A stretch of DNA of 64,000 nt, taken from NCBI GenBank assembly GCA_016872835.1, contig VGYX01000005.1, forward strand, positions 62,001 through 126,000, in the 5' to 3' direction. The notes below the pieces were generated by a model. It had not been told where the DNA came from and searched no databases. It saw only the letters and a program-made list of their open reading frames with translations. Origin of the DNA: Planctomycetota bacterium (lineage in GTDB: Bacteria > Planctomycetota > Phycisphaerae > Phycisphaerales > SM1A02). This document shows, in pieces, positions 28,066-37,400 of the stretch (its first letter is position 1; the number at the start of each line of letters is the position of its first letter). Position numbers and translations under genes: made by a program.

Positions 28066-28422
28066 ATGGATGGATCCCACGCCCGGTTGGCCGGCGACCT
28101 GCCGGTTCTGACCGAGCCCAAGCAGGCTGGTTCGCAGGATGCCCCCGGCCTTCGCCTCGCAGGCACACTGGCTTTCGAAGGCATTGACCCGACCGATGAG
28201 CGCCTTGGCGCCCTTCGGAACGCGTGCTGTCTGCTGGAGAAGCTGAAGGCCGAGGCTGCAGCCCTGGAAGTCCGGGCGCAGGCCGGTCGCGGCGACCCGA
28301 TGACCTTGGCCACCGGCCGCAACAGTCTGGACACGGCTGTCGAGCAGCTGGAGGGCCTGATTCGGCGCCTGGACGAGGCCGTGCTGGCGGACGTGGATGC
28401 CAAGGCGGGAGCCGCACGGTGA
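28066..28422 (+). CDS. Small unknown helical protein
   Basis: A 118-residue soluble protein with no signal peptide. It has a central helical part ('NACCLLEKLKAEAAALEV', then 'LDTAVEQLEGLIRRLDEAV') that could form a helical hairpin or short coiled coil. I do not recognise a family. The stop overlaps the GTG of the next gene (GTGA), so both are likely made together and may interact. Confidence 0.65.
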   Translation: MDGSHARLAGDLPVLTEPKQAGSQDAPGLRLAGTLAFEGIDPTDERLGALRNACCLLEKLKAEAAALEVRAQAGRGDPMTLATGRNSLDTAVEQLEGLIRRLDEAVLADVDAKAGAAR

Positions 28423-28799
28423 CACCTGCGGCCACGGATGACACCGGCATGCTGTCGACCCGTCGGGTCGATCGTGGCGATCCAGCGGCCTTCGAGGCCG
28501 CTCTGGAGGCCGCGCGGGACTTCCGAGGCGACGTGAGCGTTGAACTTCGAGACGGCTCCGTGGTGGAAGGCTTTCTGTACGACCGGAAGGCCGGAGCCAC
28601 CGAAGCCGACCGCAAGATCCGGCTGCTTCCCAAGGACGGTGGATCGCGGCAGTCGATCAGCGAGGCCACCATCGCGGCCATCGCCTTCACGGGCAAGGAC
28701 GCGGCTGCTGGCAAGACCTGGGAGAACTGGGTGAAGCGCTACGCCGAAAAGCGCCTCGCCGGCGAGAAGGCCTGCATCGAGAGCGAAAAGCTCGACTGA
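28419..28799 (+). CDS. Small unknown protein with possible SH3/LSm-like barrel
   Basis: Starts with GTG in the preceding stop (GTGA); an ATG ten codons on is the alternative. Residues ~20-45 are helical. Then 'GDVSVELRDGSVVEGFLYD' and 'IRLLPKDGGSRQSISEATI' suggest a small beta-barrel of the SH3/LSm kind, and the end is a charged helix ('WENWVKRYAEKRLAGEKA'). The fold guess comes from residue pattern only. No catalytic motif. 126 residues. Possible partner of the 118-residue upstream protein. Confidence 0.6.
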   Translation: MTPAATDDTGMLSTRRVDRGDPAAFEAALEAARDFRGDVSVELRDGSVVEGFLYDRKAGATEADRKIRLLPKDGGSRQSISEATIAAIAFTGKDAAAGKTWENWVKRYAEKRLAGEKACIESEKLD

Positions 28800-28818
28800 G
28801 CGTCGCGGCGGCGCGCCC

Positions 28819-29127
28819 TCAGGGCGAGAGTTCGCGGCCCGAGTTCGGATCCACGATCTTCCACTGGAACTCGCGGGCAAGTCGAAGGATCACGTCCCAC
28901 GCGATGTCCTCGTCGTTGATCGTGAGAAGCATCTGCAGCACCGGATCTTCCTCGGGGGCGATGTCGATCTCGATGCCCGGCCCGTAGAGGCGATCGCCCC
29001 CCGCATGGTCGGACGTCGTGTTGCGGCAGGCGAGCGCGGATTCGATGTCGCGTCGTGATCCCAGAGGTGCGAGGGTTCCGTCGGCCGCGCGGCTTCTCGA
29101 CTGCACCACGAATTGCTTCGAACCCAT
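28819..29127 (-). CDS. Small unknown acidic protein
   Basis: A 102-residue cytoplasmic protein with an acidic central part ('IEIDIAPEEDPVLQMLLT', 'NDEDIAWDVILRLAREFQW'). No Cys pairs, TM helix or known motif. Convergent with the gene pair at 28.1-28.8 kb. A TACTCT box nine bases before the ATG supports this start. Confidence 0.55.
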   Translation of the reverse strand: MGSKQFVVQSRSRAADGTLAPLGSRRDIESALACRNTTSDHAGGDRLYGPGIEIDIAPEEDPVLQMLLTINDEDIAWDVILRLAREFQWKIVDPNSGRELSP

Positions 29128-29136
29128 AGGTGGCGG

Positions 29137-29142
29137 AGAGTA
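29137..29142 (-). promoter_or_regulatory. TANNNT box before the small acidic protein gene
   Basis: TACTCT on the minus strand, nine bases before the ATG at 29127; the longest spacer among the leaderless-type starts, so a leader of one or two bases is possible. Confidence 0.4.
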
Positions 29143-29179
29143 GCGGCATCGCCCGTGAGTCGCGAGCCGGTGCGTGCGA

Positions 29180-30202
29180 TCAGGCAGCGATCTCCGCTGT
29201 GCACGAGGCGATCCGGTCGACCTCGTCGGGCCGCATCCACGGAAGTTCGAGCAGCTTGCGGCGCACGCGATCGGGCATCGGCTTGCCGGCGCGCTCCCAG
29301 CTTGGCCGGCTCTTCCAGCGGCGATGGATCCAGAGGTACTGCTCGGGCGCCAGGCGAACGGATGCCTCCATCGCGCGGTTGAATCGGGCGGTGCAGTAGA
29401 AGATCGGATCCGCGGCCGCCTCGCACTCGTGCGGCTCGATGCGGTCCACGGTCTCGATGCGGTATCGCATCCGCTCGCCCTGCCGGATGGCGGTGCCCAC
29501 CACGATCGGGAGCTTGTACCGCAGCGACAGCAGCGCGATGCTCTTGTAGCTGCTCGCCATACGGCCGAAGAACGGCACGAAGATGCCGTCCTCGCCCGCG
29601 TTCTGGTCGGCGATGAAGGCCACGCGGCCGCCGGACTCGATCACGCGCTGCACCTCGGTGGTGGCGCCCCACTTGACCAGGATTTCCAGGCCACGCCGGC
29701 GGCGCATGTCAAGCAGCCAATGATCGAGGTACGGATTGTCGAGTGGTCGCGCCAGCGCGCTCATCCGAAAGCCGAGCAGGCTGAGCGAGAGTCCGAGGAA
29801 TTCCCAGTTCCCCGAGTGACCCGTGACGAAGATCGCGGGGCGATCCTCCAGCAGGAGTCGCATGGTGTCGTCGACCTTGCCGAACTCGAGATGTCGAGCC
29901 CATCCATGCTCATTCAGCTGCTGCGGCGCGGCAAGACTGTCCACAAGGAACAGCTGGAACATGTGCTGAAGGCTTGCATGCACGATGCGCCGAACCTCGC
30001 CATCGGGCAGATCGGGAAACGCCAGTCGCACATGCTGCTCGGCGCGGCGAACACGTGCCGGACCGACACGCGCCAGGAGCGACCCCAGCCCGGCGGCGAA
30101 GCGCAGATTGCCCTCGGTGCTGAAGAGATGCAGGGTCGACGCCGCGGCCCGAAGCGCCGCATAGGGCAGGAAGTGCGCGAGGGCTGTGGCGGCGGCGTGC
30201 AC
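29180..30202 (-). CDS. Lipid A biosynthesis acyltransferase (LpxL/HtrB-like)
   Basis: A membrane-associated acyltransferase of the LpxL/MsbB family, which adds secondary acyl chains to lipid A. The catalytic H-x4-E motif is in 'TGHSGNWEF' (~128), followed by 'DQNAGEDGIFVPFFGR', the usual second block, and 'EASVRLAPEQYLWIHRRW' near the C-terminus. 340 residues, slightly long. The GTG at 30202 is eight bases after the upstream stop on the same strand, so it is probably the second gene of a pair with the coiled-coil membrane protein. Acceptor specificity cannot be read from sequence. Confidence 0.85.
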   Translation of the reverse strand: MHAAATALAHFLPYAALRAAASTLHLFSTEGNLRFAAGLGSLLARVGPARVRRAEQHVRLAFPDLPDGEVRRIVHASLQHMFQLFLVDSLAAPQQLNEHGWARHLEFGKVDDTMRLLLEDRPAIFVTGHSGNWEFLGLSLSLLGFRMSALARPLDNPYLDHWLLDMRRRRGLEILVKWGATTEVQRVIESGGRVAFIADQNAGEDGIFVPFFGRMASSYKSIALLSLRYKLPIVVGTAIRQGERMRYRIETVDRIEPHECEAAADPIFYCTARFNRAMEASVRLAPEQYLWIHRRWKSRPSWERAGKPMPDRVRRKLLELPWMRPDEVDRIASCTAEIAA

Positions 30203-30209
30203 CCGGGCG

Positions 30210-31586
30210 TCAATCCGTCATGCCGGTCAGGGACTGGAATCGGTTCCAGTTCAGCACCGGGATGCGCGCGCGGGTCGCGTCGTTCAGGATCTTTTCGTAC
30301 TGGTCCTTCGCGGCCTTCGCGCGCTGGTAGCCCTCGACCTCCTGGTCACTCGCCGTGGGCGAGAGGGTGTTGGGCTCCTCGGGCACCTCGCCGATCACCA
30401 CGAAGTCGAGATCACCGGTCACCCGGTCCTCGGACGAGACGGTGCCGCCCCAGTCCTTGATCCGCTGCACGATCAGCTGGGTCTCGTCGGTGCTGGCGAA
30501 CTTGTCGCCATCGACGTTGAACTTGCCGTGCACGAGGAAGCGGTAGCGGTGGGTGGGCGAGTACACCGCGTTCGCCAGCAGATCGTTCTTCACGACCGGT
30601 CGTCCCGGGGTGGAGCGGATCACGCGCGCGGTGCTGGTGAGGTCGCCGACGCGCATGATCTGGATGCTGGCCTTGCCGCGCAGGCCCTGTTCGCCGCTGG
30701 AGCGGATCTGCTCCGGGGTCTCGAAGACCTCGAAGGTGGTGCCCGCCTGGAGCCGCTGCTGCTTGCCGAGATCGATGAAGATCTGGCCCTCGCTGCCGTT
30801 GACCTCGATCACTCGGCCATCAACCAGCAGAGCGGGATTCTGAAGGCCCGTCTCGAACTGCGAGAGCTTCTTCTGCGCCTGGTCGAGCTGGGTCTGCAGC
30901 TGTGCGCTGTCGTTCTTCAGGCCGTCGACGGTGCTGTCACGCTCGTTCTTGACTTCCGAGACGCGGCGGTCGAAGTCCTGCTTCGCGCCCGCCAGCGCCT
31001 GCTTGAGACCCTCGGCATCGGCGCGATACGCCTCGGAGGCGGCGCTGAGGTCCGCAAGCGCCTGCGAGGCCTTCGCGAGGACTTCGCTGTCCTGCGTGCC
31101 TGCTTGCGCAGCCTTGGCGGAGGCCGCATCGATCTGCGCCTTCACCTGGTCCATGCGCTCCTTCAGGCTCTTGAGTTCCGCCGCGTTGGTCTCGGCGGTG
31201 GCCTTCAGGCGCGTCACGAGCGACTTGACGGTGCCGCCTTCCTCCACGCCCATCGCCTTCAGTGCGTCGGCGAGCGTCTTGTCGTCGATGACCTTGCCGC
31301 GGTCGCCCGTCAGCTGTCCGCTGAACTGCTGGTTCAGGTCGACGAGGTACGGAACGAGCTTCTTCTGCGAGGAGCCCGCCATGGTCTCCAGGCGCTTCAC
31401 GTCGTCGGTGCCGATCTCGGCGTTCGTGCCCATGCGCTTGTACATCTCGTCGTTCTTGCGCATGGCCTCGGTGATCGACTTCACCTGTGTCCACTGCAGG
31501 ATGTTGCCGACCAGCAGCGCGATCGTGAGGATCACGAAGATGACGAGCGTGACGAGGACGCCAGTGCTGGCGGAGCGCGTGGCCAT
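30210..31586 (-). CDS. Membrane-anchored coiled-coil protein with BRCT-like C-terminus
   Basis: One TM helix at residues ~9-30 ('VLVTLVIFVILTIALLVGNI') is followed by a long coiled coil (~110-265, many Ala, Gln, Lys, Asp). A beta-rich stretch (~270-370) comes next. The last ~110 residues have a pattern close to a BRCT-type fold: 'YRFLVHGKFNVDG', 'IVQRIKDWGGTVS', 'DLDFVVIGE', then 'ARIPVLNWNRFQSLTG'. BRCT modules normally read phosphoproteins or DNA ends, and placing one on a membrane rod is odd; the fold call is by eye. GGAG lies ~13 bases before the ATG. 458 residues; function unknown. Confidence 0.72.
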   Translation of the reverse strand: MATRSASTGVLVTLVIFVILTIALLVGNILQWTQVKSITEAMRKNDEMYKRMGTNAEIGTDDVKRLETMAGSSQKKLVPYLVDLNQQFSGQLTGDRGKVIDDKTLADALKAMGVEEGGTVKSLVTRLKATAETNAAELKSLKERMDQVKAQIDAASAKAAQAGTQDSEVLAKASQALADLSAASEAYRADAEGLKQALAGAKQDFDRRVSEVKNERDSTVDGLKNDSAQLQTQLDQAQKKLSQFETGLQNPALLVDGRVIEVNGSEGQIFIDLGKQQRLQAGTTFEVFETPEQIRSSGEQGLRGKASIQIMRVGDLTSTARVIRSTPGRPVVKNDLLANAVYSPTHRYRFLVHGKFNVDGDKFASTDETQLIVQRIKDWGGTVSSEDRVTGDLDFVVIGEVPEEPNTLSPTASDQEVEGYQRAKAAKDQYEKILNDATRARIPVLNWNRFQSLTGMTD

Positions 31587-31682
31587 TCGAGGGGGGTCTC
31601 CAGCGGGCGGAAAGCGCCCGAAAGCGCATTTTCGGCCTAGGCGGGCGGGCCGTCAAGGTGTGGGGCGCGGCATTCCGCCCAC

Positions 31683-31729
31683 TTGCCGTCGAACCGAAAA
31701 CCGGGCATACTCCCCGACCCTTCGGAGAG
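31683..31729 (+). promoter_or_regulatory. rpsT promoter and Shine-Dalgarno
   Basis: TTGCCG (31683-31688) and CATACT (31706-31711) are separated by exactly 17 bases, and GGAGAG (31724-31729) precedes the GTG at 31734. It is the best sigma-70 promoter with leader in the window, as expected for a ribosomal protein gene. Confidence 0.65.
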
Positions 31730-31733
31730 AAAC

Positions 31734-32054
31734 GTGCCAAACACCAAGAGTGCAGCCAAGCGAGTCCGTCAGACCAAGAAGCGCAACGCCCTGAACAACT
31801 GGCGCAAGCGCCGCGTGAAGGATGCCATCAAGGGCTTCCTTGCGGCGATCGCGAACGGTGATGCGGCTGCAGCCGAGAAGGCGTACCGCGATGCGGCCTC
31901 GGCCGTGGACAAGACCGCCGCCAGCAGCACGATGCACCGCAACACCGCGGCACGTCGCAAGAGTCTGATGGCGCGCAAGCTGAAGGCCCTGCAGGGCGGC
32001 GGAGTGGCGACAGCCTCGAAGCCCGCCAACGGCGCCCGCACCAAGAAGGCGTGA
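31734..32054 (+). CDS. rpsT: 30S ribosomal protein S20
   Basis: Binds 16S rRNA early in 30S assembly. The basic N-terminus 'PNTKSAAKRVRQTKKR' and the helical 'IHRNTAARRKS'-like segment ('MHRNTAARRKSLMARKL') are typical S20. The GTG start is fixed by the GGAGAG Shine-Dalgarno four bases upstream and by the family N-terminus. 106 residues, about 20 longer than usual because of a C-terminal Ala/Gly/Lys tail. The stop overlaps the next gene (GTGA). Confidence 0.95.
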   Translation: MPNTKSAAKRVRQTKKRNALNNWRKRRVKDAIKGFLAAIANGDAAAAEKAYRDAASAVDKTAASSTMHRNTAARRKSLMARKLKALQGGGVATASKPANGARTKKA

Positions 32055-32851
32055 GCCGATCCCGATCCCGGAAGATGCCGGTACGCCCCGTCCGGGGTGC
32101 GGCTGTCGTTCGCTATCCGGAGGCGTCGACGCGCCCGCTGGAGACGCTGCTGTTCCTTGTTCCCTTGCTGGCCTGCTACGAGATCGGGCTTGCGATGTGG
32201 CTTCGACGAGGGGCGGGCACGCTGACGAACAAGGCGCACGGCGGCATGGTGGGCCTGTTCCAGGCCTTCGGGGTGCGTGCCGAGGACCTTGGGCTGCCGC
32301 TGCTCTCGTTGCCTGCCGTGGGGCTGGTGCTCACGCTGCTGGCCTGGCAGGTGCTGGGCAAGTTCCCTTGGCGGGTGCGCGTGACGACGATCCTTGGCAT
32401 GTACGTGGAAAGCGCGGCGCTTGCCGCGCCGCTGTTGCCGCTGGGACTGCTGGCGGGGCGCGGGGCGGAGCGGTTCGCGCTCGCCGCCGCGGGAGCGGAG
32501 TTCGAAGGAATGGACACGCTCACGCGTCTGTCGATGGCAGTCGGCGCGGGGGTGTACGAGGAACTGGTGTTCCGCATGGCCGTGATGGGAGGCCTGCACA
32601 TGCTGCTGGCGGATGTGGCTGGGTGGAAGGGGCCGCGTGCATGGATCGTGGCGATGCTGGCAAGCGCGCTACTGTTCGCCCTGTACCACCCGCTTCGGCT
32701 GGCCGATGGAAGCATGGACGCGTGGAAGTTCGCGTTTTTGCTGCTTGGAGGCTGCTGGTTCGGCGCGCTCTTCCACTGGCGCGGATTCGGCATCGCCACC
32801 GGCACACATGCCGCGTACGACGTGGCCGCGCTGCTGCTGCTCAGGGGCTGA
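32051..32851 (+). CDS. CPBP-family intramembrane metalloprotease (CAAX/Rce1-like)
   Basis: A multi-pass membrane protein with about six helices. Motif 1 is 'YEELVFRM' (EExxxR), motif 2 is 'FALYH' (FxxxH), motif 3 is 'HAAYD' (HxxxD): the three sets of residues that make the metal or catalytic site of the CPBP/Abi family. Substrates in bacteria vary and cannot be read here. GTG start in the rpsT stop (GTGA), so it is translated with rpsT. Its 3' end overlaps the convergent transporter gene by 11 bases. 266 residues. Confidence 0.88.
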   Translation: MSRSRSRKMPVRPVRGAAVVRYPEASTRPLETLLFLVPLLACYEIGLAMWLRRGAGTLTNKAHGGMVGLFQAFGVRAEDLGLPLLSLPAVGLVLTLLAWQVLGKFPWRVRVTTILGMYVESAALAAPLLPLGLLAGRGAERFALAAAGAEFEGMDTLTRLSMAVGAGVYEELVFRMAVMGGLHMLLADVAGWKGPRAWIVAMLASALLFALYHPLRLADGSMDAWKFAFLLLGGCWFGALFHWRGFGIATGTHAAYDVAALLLLRG

Positions 32852-33848
32852 CGGCAGGCGCGTAACGCGCGAAGAAGGCCGTGGCGATGGTGAGATAGGT
32901 GAGGGTGCTGGACACGTCGACCGCCATCAGCGTGACGGGGCCTGACGCGAACTTCGGATCCGCACCCAGCCGGCGGAGGATACGCGGCACGAACGAGCCG
33001 ATGAGCGCAGCGATCACCATCGCCGAGATCACGCTGAGCAGCAGGATCAGGATGATGCGATGACGCTCCTCGGGCTGCGTCAAGATCAGCGTGGAGATTC
33101 CCACGATGCCGCCGGCGGCGAGGCCAAGCAGGATGCTGGTGGCCGCCTCGGTGCGCAGTCGACGCAGGAAGGCCGGCAGCGAGGCGTTGGAGCGGAGCAG
33201 ACCCACGGAAAGTTCAGCCGCCTGCACGCCCACCGATTCGGTGACCGTGAGCACCAGCGGGATGAACGCGGCCAGCACGATCACCGCCTCCAGAAGCTCT
33301 TCGTGGATTTCAGCGATGAAGGCGCACGCAAGTCCCGACGCGATGTTGCAGAGGAGCCAGGGCATGCGCATCTGGAAGCCGCGGATCGGGCCTCCAAGAC
33401 GGTGCTCCTCGACCGCGGCGCCAAGGCGTCCGAAGAACTCCGCGCGCCCGCCCTCGAGTCGATCCGCGGCGTCGGCCGTCCAGGCCGTCACGTCCACCAC
33501 GCCGAGCAAGCGCTGCTGGCCGTCCACGACCGGAATGGCGAGCTGTCGATAGGTGGCCAGGTAGTCGAAGGCTTGCCCCGTTGTGTCGGTGCAGGCGGCG
33601 ACCGCGGGAGCCGCGTGCATGAGCTTCGTCATGGGTTCGTCGCCACGGCTGAGGAGCAGGCGACGTGCCGAGACCTGGCCAAGCAGACGGTCGTCGGCGT
33701 CCACCACGTAGACGTAGAAGAGAGAGTGATCAAGCTTGCGCTCGCGAAGGAGGGCGCGCGCCTCGTCGGCCGTGGCGTCCGCGTGTACAGCCGTGCGGAC
33801 GGCGTGCATGGCATGCATGACGGAGCTGGACAAGTCGACCGTCGACAC
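32841..33848 (-). CDS. MgtE-like divalent cation transporter with CBS pair, no N domain
   Basis: A CBS pair (~10-130: 'LLGQVSARRLLLSRG', 'LLGVVDVTAW') is followed by a five-helix MgtE-type membrane domain (~170-330). Landmarks of the pore domain are 'FIPLVLTVTESVGVQAAEL' and 'DPKFASGPVTLMAVDV', equivalent to the conserved N-x-G-x-Q-S and D-P-x-x-A-S-G-P blocks of MgtE, although the usual Gly-Asn of the first block is replaced. The N-terminal Mg-sensing superhelix of MgtE is missing, so gating may differ. GTG start supported by the TACCAT box seven bases upstream. 335 residues; inner membrane. Confidence 0.85.
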   Translation of the reverse strand: MSTVDLSSSVMHAMHAVRTAVHADATADEARALLRERKLDHSLFYVYVVDADDRLLGQVSARRLLLSRGDEPMTKLMHAAPAVAACTDTTGQAFDYLATYRQLAIPVVDGQQRLLGVVDVTAWTADAADRLEGGRAEFFGRLGAAVEEHRLGGPIRGFQMRMPWLLCNIASGLACAFIAEIHEELLEAVIVLAAFIPLVLTVTESVGVQAAELSVGLLRSNASLPAFLRRLRTEAATSILLGLAAGGIVGISTLILTQPEERHRIILILLLSVISAMVIAALIGSFVPRILRRLGADPKFASGPVTLMAVDVSSTLTYLTIATAFFARYAPAVSP

Positions 33849-33855
33849 TGTTTGG

Positions 33856-33883
33856 ATGGTACTGCGCGTATGCGCGATACACT
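33856..33883. promoter_or_regulatory. Compact divergent leaderless promoters (MgtE-like / kdsC)
   Basis: TACCAT on the minus strand (33861-33856) is seven bases before the GTG at 33848. TACACT on the plus strand (33878-33883) is six bases before the ATG at 33890. The boxes are 16 bases apart and the start codons 41. Confidence 0.55.
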
Positions 33884-33889
33884 TGCCCC

Positions 33890-34408
33890 ATGCGTCGTCC
33901 GTCCGATCCCGCTCGCGTTCGGCTGCTGGTGCTTGACGCCGACGGCACGCTGACCGATGGTGGCATCCATGTGGACGGTCATGGTGTGGAGACCAAGCGC
34001 TTTCACGTGCGGGACGGCTTCGGCATGCGCGCGTGGATGCGATCGGGACGTGAGATCGCGGTGGTGACCGGCCGGGGTGAGCTCGCGCTTCGTCATCGGC
34101 TTGCCGACCTCGGCGTGCAGCATGTCGTGACCGCGAGCGGACTCAAGGGCGCGGTGCTGGATCAGCTGCTGGAGCGGCTGGGCGTTCCGGCGGACGAGGC
34201 CGCCGCGATGGGGGACGACCTTCCCGACATGCCGCTGCTGGCGCGCGTGGGCTACCCGATGGCGGTGGCGGACGCGGTGCCGGAGGTGCGCGACATGGCG
34301 GCGTGGGTGGCGAGTTCGCCCGGAGGGCACGGTGCCGTTCGCGAGGGCATCGAGCACCTGCTTCGGGCGGCCGGCGCGTGGGAATCCGTGGTGGAGGCGC
34401 AGAAGTGA
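33890..34408 (+). CDS. kdsC: 3-deoxy-D-manno-octulosonate-8-phosphate phosphatase (KdsC-like)
   Basis: A HAD-family phosphatase that makes free KDO for the LPS core. Motif I 'LVLDADGTLTDGGI' contains the nucleophile and acid/base Asp, motif II is 'VVTGRGE', motif III the Lys in 'ASGLKGAV', and motif IV 'GDDLPDMPLL'. No cap domain, as in the tetrameric KdsC subclass, and 172 residues is right. Motif I normally reads D-V-D-G-V. It overlaps the next gene (GTGA), an LptC/OstA-like protein, mirroring the kdsC-lptC order of enterobacteria. Confidence 0.9.
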   Translation: MRRPSDPARVRLLVLDADGTLTDGGIHVDGHGVETKRFHVRDGFGMRAWMRSGREIAVVTGRGELALRHRLADLGVQHVVTASGLKGAVLDQLLERLGVPADEAAAMGDDLPDMPLLARVGYPMAVADAVPEVRDMAAWVASSPGGHGAVREGIEHLLRAAGAWESVVEAQK

Positions 34409-37400
34409 GCCTTCGGGGCCGGTCGCCGCTTGTGGCGACGGCGCTTGCGGCTTCGGTCGGCACGGTCATCCTGCTGGTGGCGGTGTGGATCGAGCCGACG
34501 GCGGAGGCGCCTCAGGCCGCGAAGTCACCGCGCATCGTGGAGGCGCAGGATCTTCCATCGCCTGGCCCGCTGCGTGCCGACGAGGGCACCGGCGGCGGCG
34601 CCACACTGGAATCCCGCGGGGTGTCGCTGGATCAGGGGGCTTGGGTGCAGGTGGCCGATGACACGGGGCGTCTCGCGCAGCAGTACAGCGCCTCGCGGAT
34701 CGACCCCGAGCGCGACCGTTGGATGCGTATGCAGGAACCACGCGCGATGATGTTCCCGAAGGGTGGCCGCGTGATCAGCATGCGTGCCGAGCGCGGACGA
34801 CTTCGTGTGCCCGATCGCGCGATCGAGAGCGGACGTCTGGATGGATCAGTGGTGATCCGCATGTACGCGCCGAACGCGGGGCGCGCGGTGGACATGGACA
34901 GGGACGCGCCGGCGATCGTGGTACAGGCCGACGAGGCGCTCTTCGACAGCCGGCTGGGTGAGGTGCGCTGCGACAAGCGCGTGGAAGTGGTGACGGACCA
35001 GTTGCGCTTCGCAGGCGAGGGGCTCACGATGCTGCTGACGCCCGATGGTCGCAACATCGAGCGACTCACGGTGGAGCGGCCGCTGTCGCCCATCGTGATC
35101 ACGCGCCGCGTGGGTGCGTCAGAGGCCGCGGAGTCGGAGCCGCCGCTGCCGCCGGCACCAGGTGGCCCAAGCGCACCGATCGTGCCGGACCCAGTGGAGC
35201 CGAGCTTTTACCGACTCACGCTGGATCGATCGGTGCAGGTGCTTCGCGAAAGCGAGGGTGAGCGCACGCGCATCGACGGCGATCGACTGGAGGCCGTGTT
35301 CTCGCTGGAGGGAAACTCCATCGGGGAGAATCTGGCGCACGTCGCGCCGTCGTCGACGCCGAGCGAACCCTCGCGCGCCGCGATGCCGATCGGCGTGGCG
35401 ATGCTGGCGAGCGCGATGGGACCTGTGCAGCCGGCGTTGGAGCGCACGGAGATCCGGTATGCGGGGCGACTCACGATGGAAATGCTCGACGCCAAGGCCG
35501 AGCGGCCCCCAACCAAGGATGACGTGATCGTGGACATTCTGGGCTCGCCCACCAAGCTGGAGGACCAGCGCAGCGAAGCGCGAATCGACTGTGGACGCCT
35601 GCGTTACGTGACCGGTGACGAGGCCGTGATGATCGAGGCGCAGTCGGGCCGGCGATTCGTGCTGGCGAGTCCGCGACTGGATCTCGAGGCGACGCGCTTC
35701 GGCATGAACCGGCGCACCGGCAAGGGACAGATCGAGGGCGCGGGTCGCATGCGCCTGGGTGGTGCCGACGGCGCGGCGGTGCAGGCGGTGGCGACCTTGA
35801 CGGAGGAGGCCGCGAAGGGTGCGGGCGAGCGTGAGATCGCCGCCGCACCGGCGTCGGCGCGAACCGTGCGCATGGAGTGGGAACGGGGGGTGGAGCTTGC
35901 GTTCGAGCCCGGGGCCAGCGCGGCGCGCCTGCGTTCCGCCGACTTCCGTGGCGCGGTGCGCGCGAACGCCGACGAGGTGCGTCTGGAAGCGGAACGGCTC
36001 ATGGTGGAGTGCGTGGCCAAGGGAAGCCGCGACGCCGTCACGCGCCTGCTGGCGGAGGGCGCCGCACGCGCCGTGCGCCAGCCCGAGGGCGGCAGCCTGG
36101 CCGCGGAGCGCGTGGAGTTGTCGCTTCTGCCGCTGGAAGATGGCGCGTCGCAGCCGACGAAGCTTGTGGCCGAGGGCCGGGTGGCGGCGCTGGATCAGTC
36201 GCAGCGCCTGTGGACCGATTCCATGGAGTGCACGTTCCGCCCGGTGGCGGGCGCGCCCGCACAGGCCGATCGTGTGGATGTGGCCGAGATGAAATCCCGC
36301 GGTTCGGTGCAGGCGCTCGTGAGTGGCGATGCGCGCATCTGGGCAAACGCGATGGAGGCGGATCCTTCCGCCAAGCGCGTGACGCTGCGTGGACCGAACC
36401 TGCTGCTGGCTCGTGGAACGACCGCGGCCGATGGCATGTCGTTGATCGAGCTCGATGATGTGGCGGGCGTGGGTGCCGCCCCCGGTCCGGGTCGATGCAG
36501 GGCGTTCGACACCGTGGTGGCCGACGCGTCGCCCGAGGCGCGCGCTCGGCCGACGCTTCCTGCGCAGGCCTCGATGGAGGCCACGTGGAGCGACGGCCTG
36601 AGGTACCGCCGCGTGGATGCGCAGGCCAGCGAGGTGGAGCTGAACGGAACCGTGAAGGCGGTGGCGAGCCGTACCGCGACCGAGCGCGACGATCTGGAGG
36701 CCGCGCAGGCGACGCTGACGCTTGCTTCGGCGGGCACCGGCGCCAGCACCGCGGCGGGTGAGGCCGGTGGCGTGCGGCGCGTGCAGGCGCGCGGTGGCGT
36801 GAAGCTGGAGAGTCGGTCGTGGGGCCGCGCGGATCGTTCGGACGAGCCGCGACTGTTCCGACTGATGGCCGATCAGGTCACGCACGAGGTCGCCACCGGC
36901 GAGAGCGAAGTGCCCTCGGCTGGAACGCTGCTGGTGTTCGATCGCGACGACGATGGTGCGCGCGCGGCGCCTCCGTCACTCTTCGACGGTCGCGGCACCA
37001 CGCGCTTCAAGTGGACGAATCGATTGGACATGCGCCGGATCGACGCGTTGGGCCGGTACCGGATCGATCTGGACGAAGGCGTGGAACTGCTGCACGCTGG
37101 CCTGCGCGAGCAGGACACGCTCACGCTGACCTGCGATCGCCTGCAGGCCACGGTGGACCGTGTCACGTCGCAGCCGAACATCGAGGCGCCGAAGGCCGCG
37201 GGCACGCCAGTCGATCTTGGCGCACCCGTGCAGTTGCGACGCATCGAGGGCTTGGGGCGAGTGTTCGTGCGTACGCCCGAGGTCGACGTGGAGTGCGACG
37301 TGTTCGACTACGACCTGGCGACCGGCATCGCGCAGGTCACGGCTCGGCCGGGTCGCATGATCAAGGTGCTGCAGCGCGGCGCCCGCGCGCAACCGGTGCC

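Noticed and set aside
32841-32851. 11-base tail-to-tail overlap of the CPBP and MgtE-like genes
   Set aside because: Short convergent overlaps are common in dense genomes and need no special explanation.
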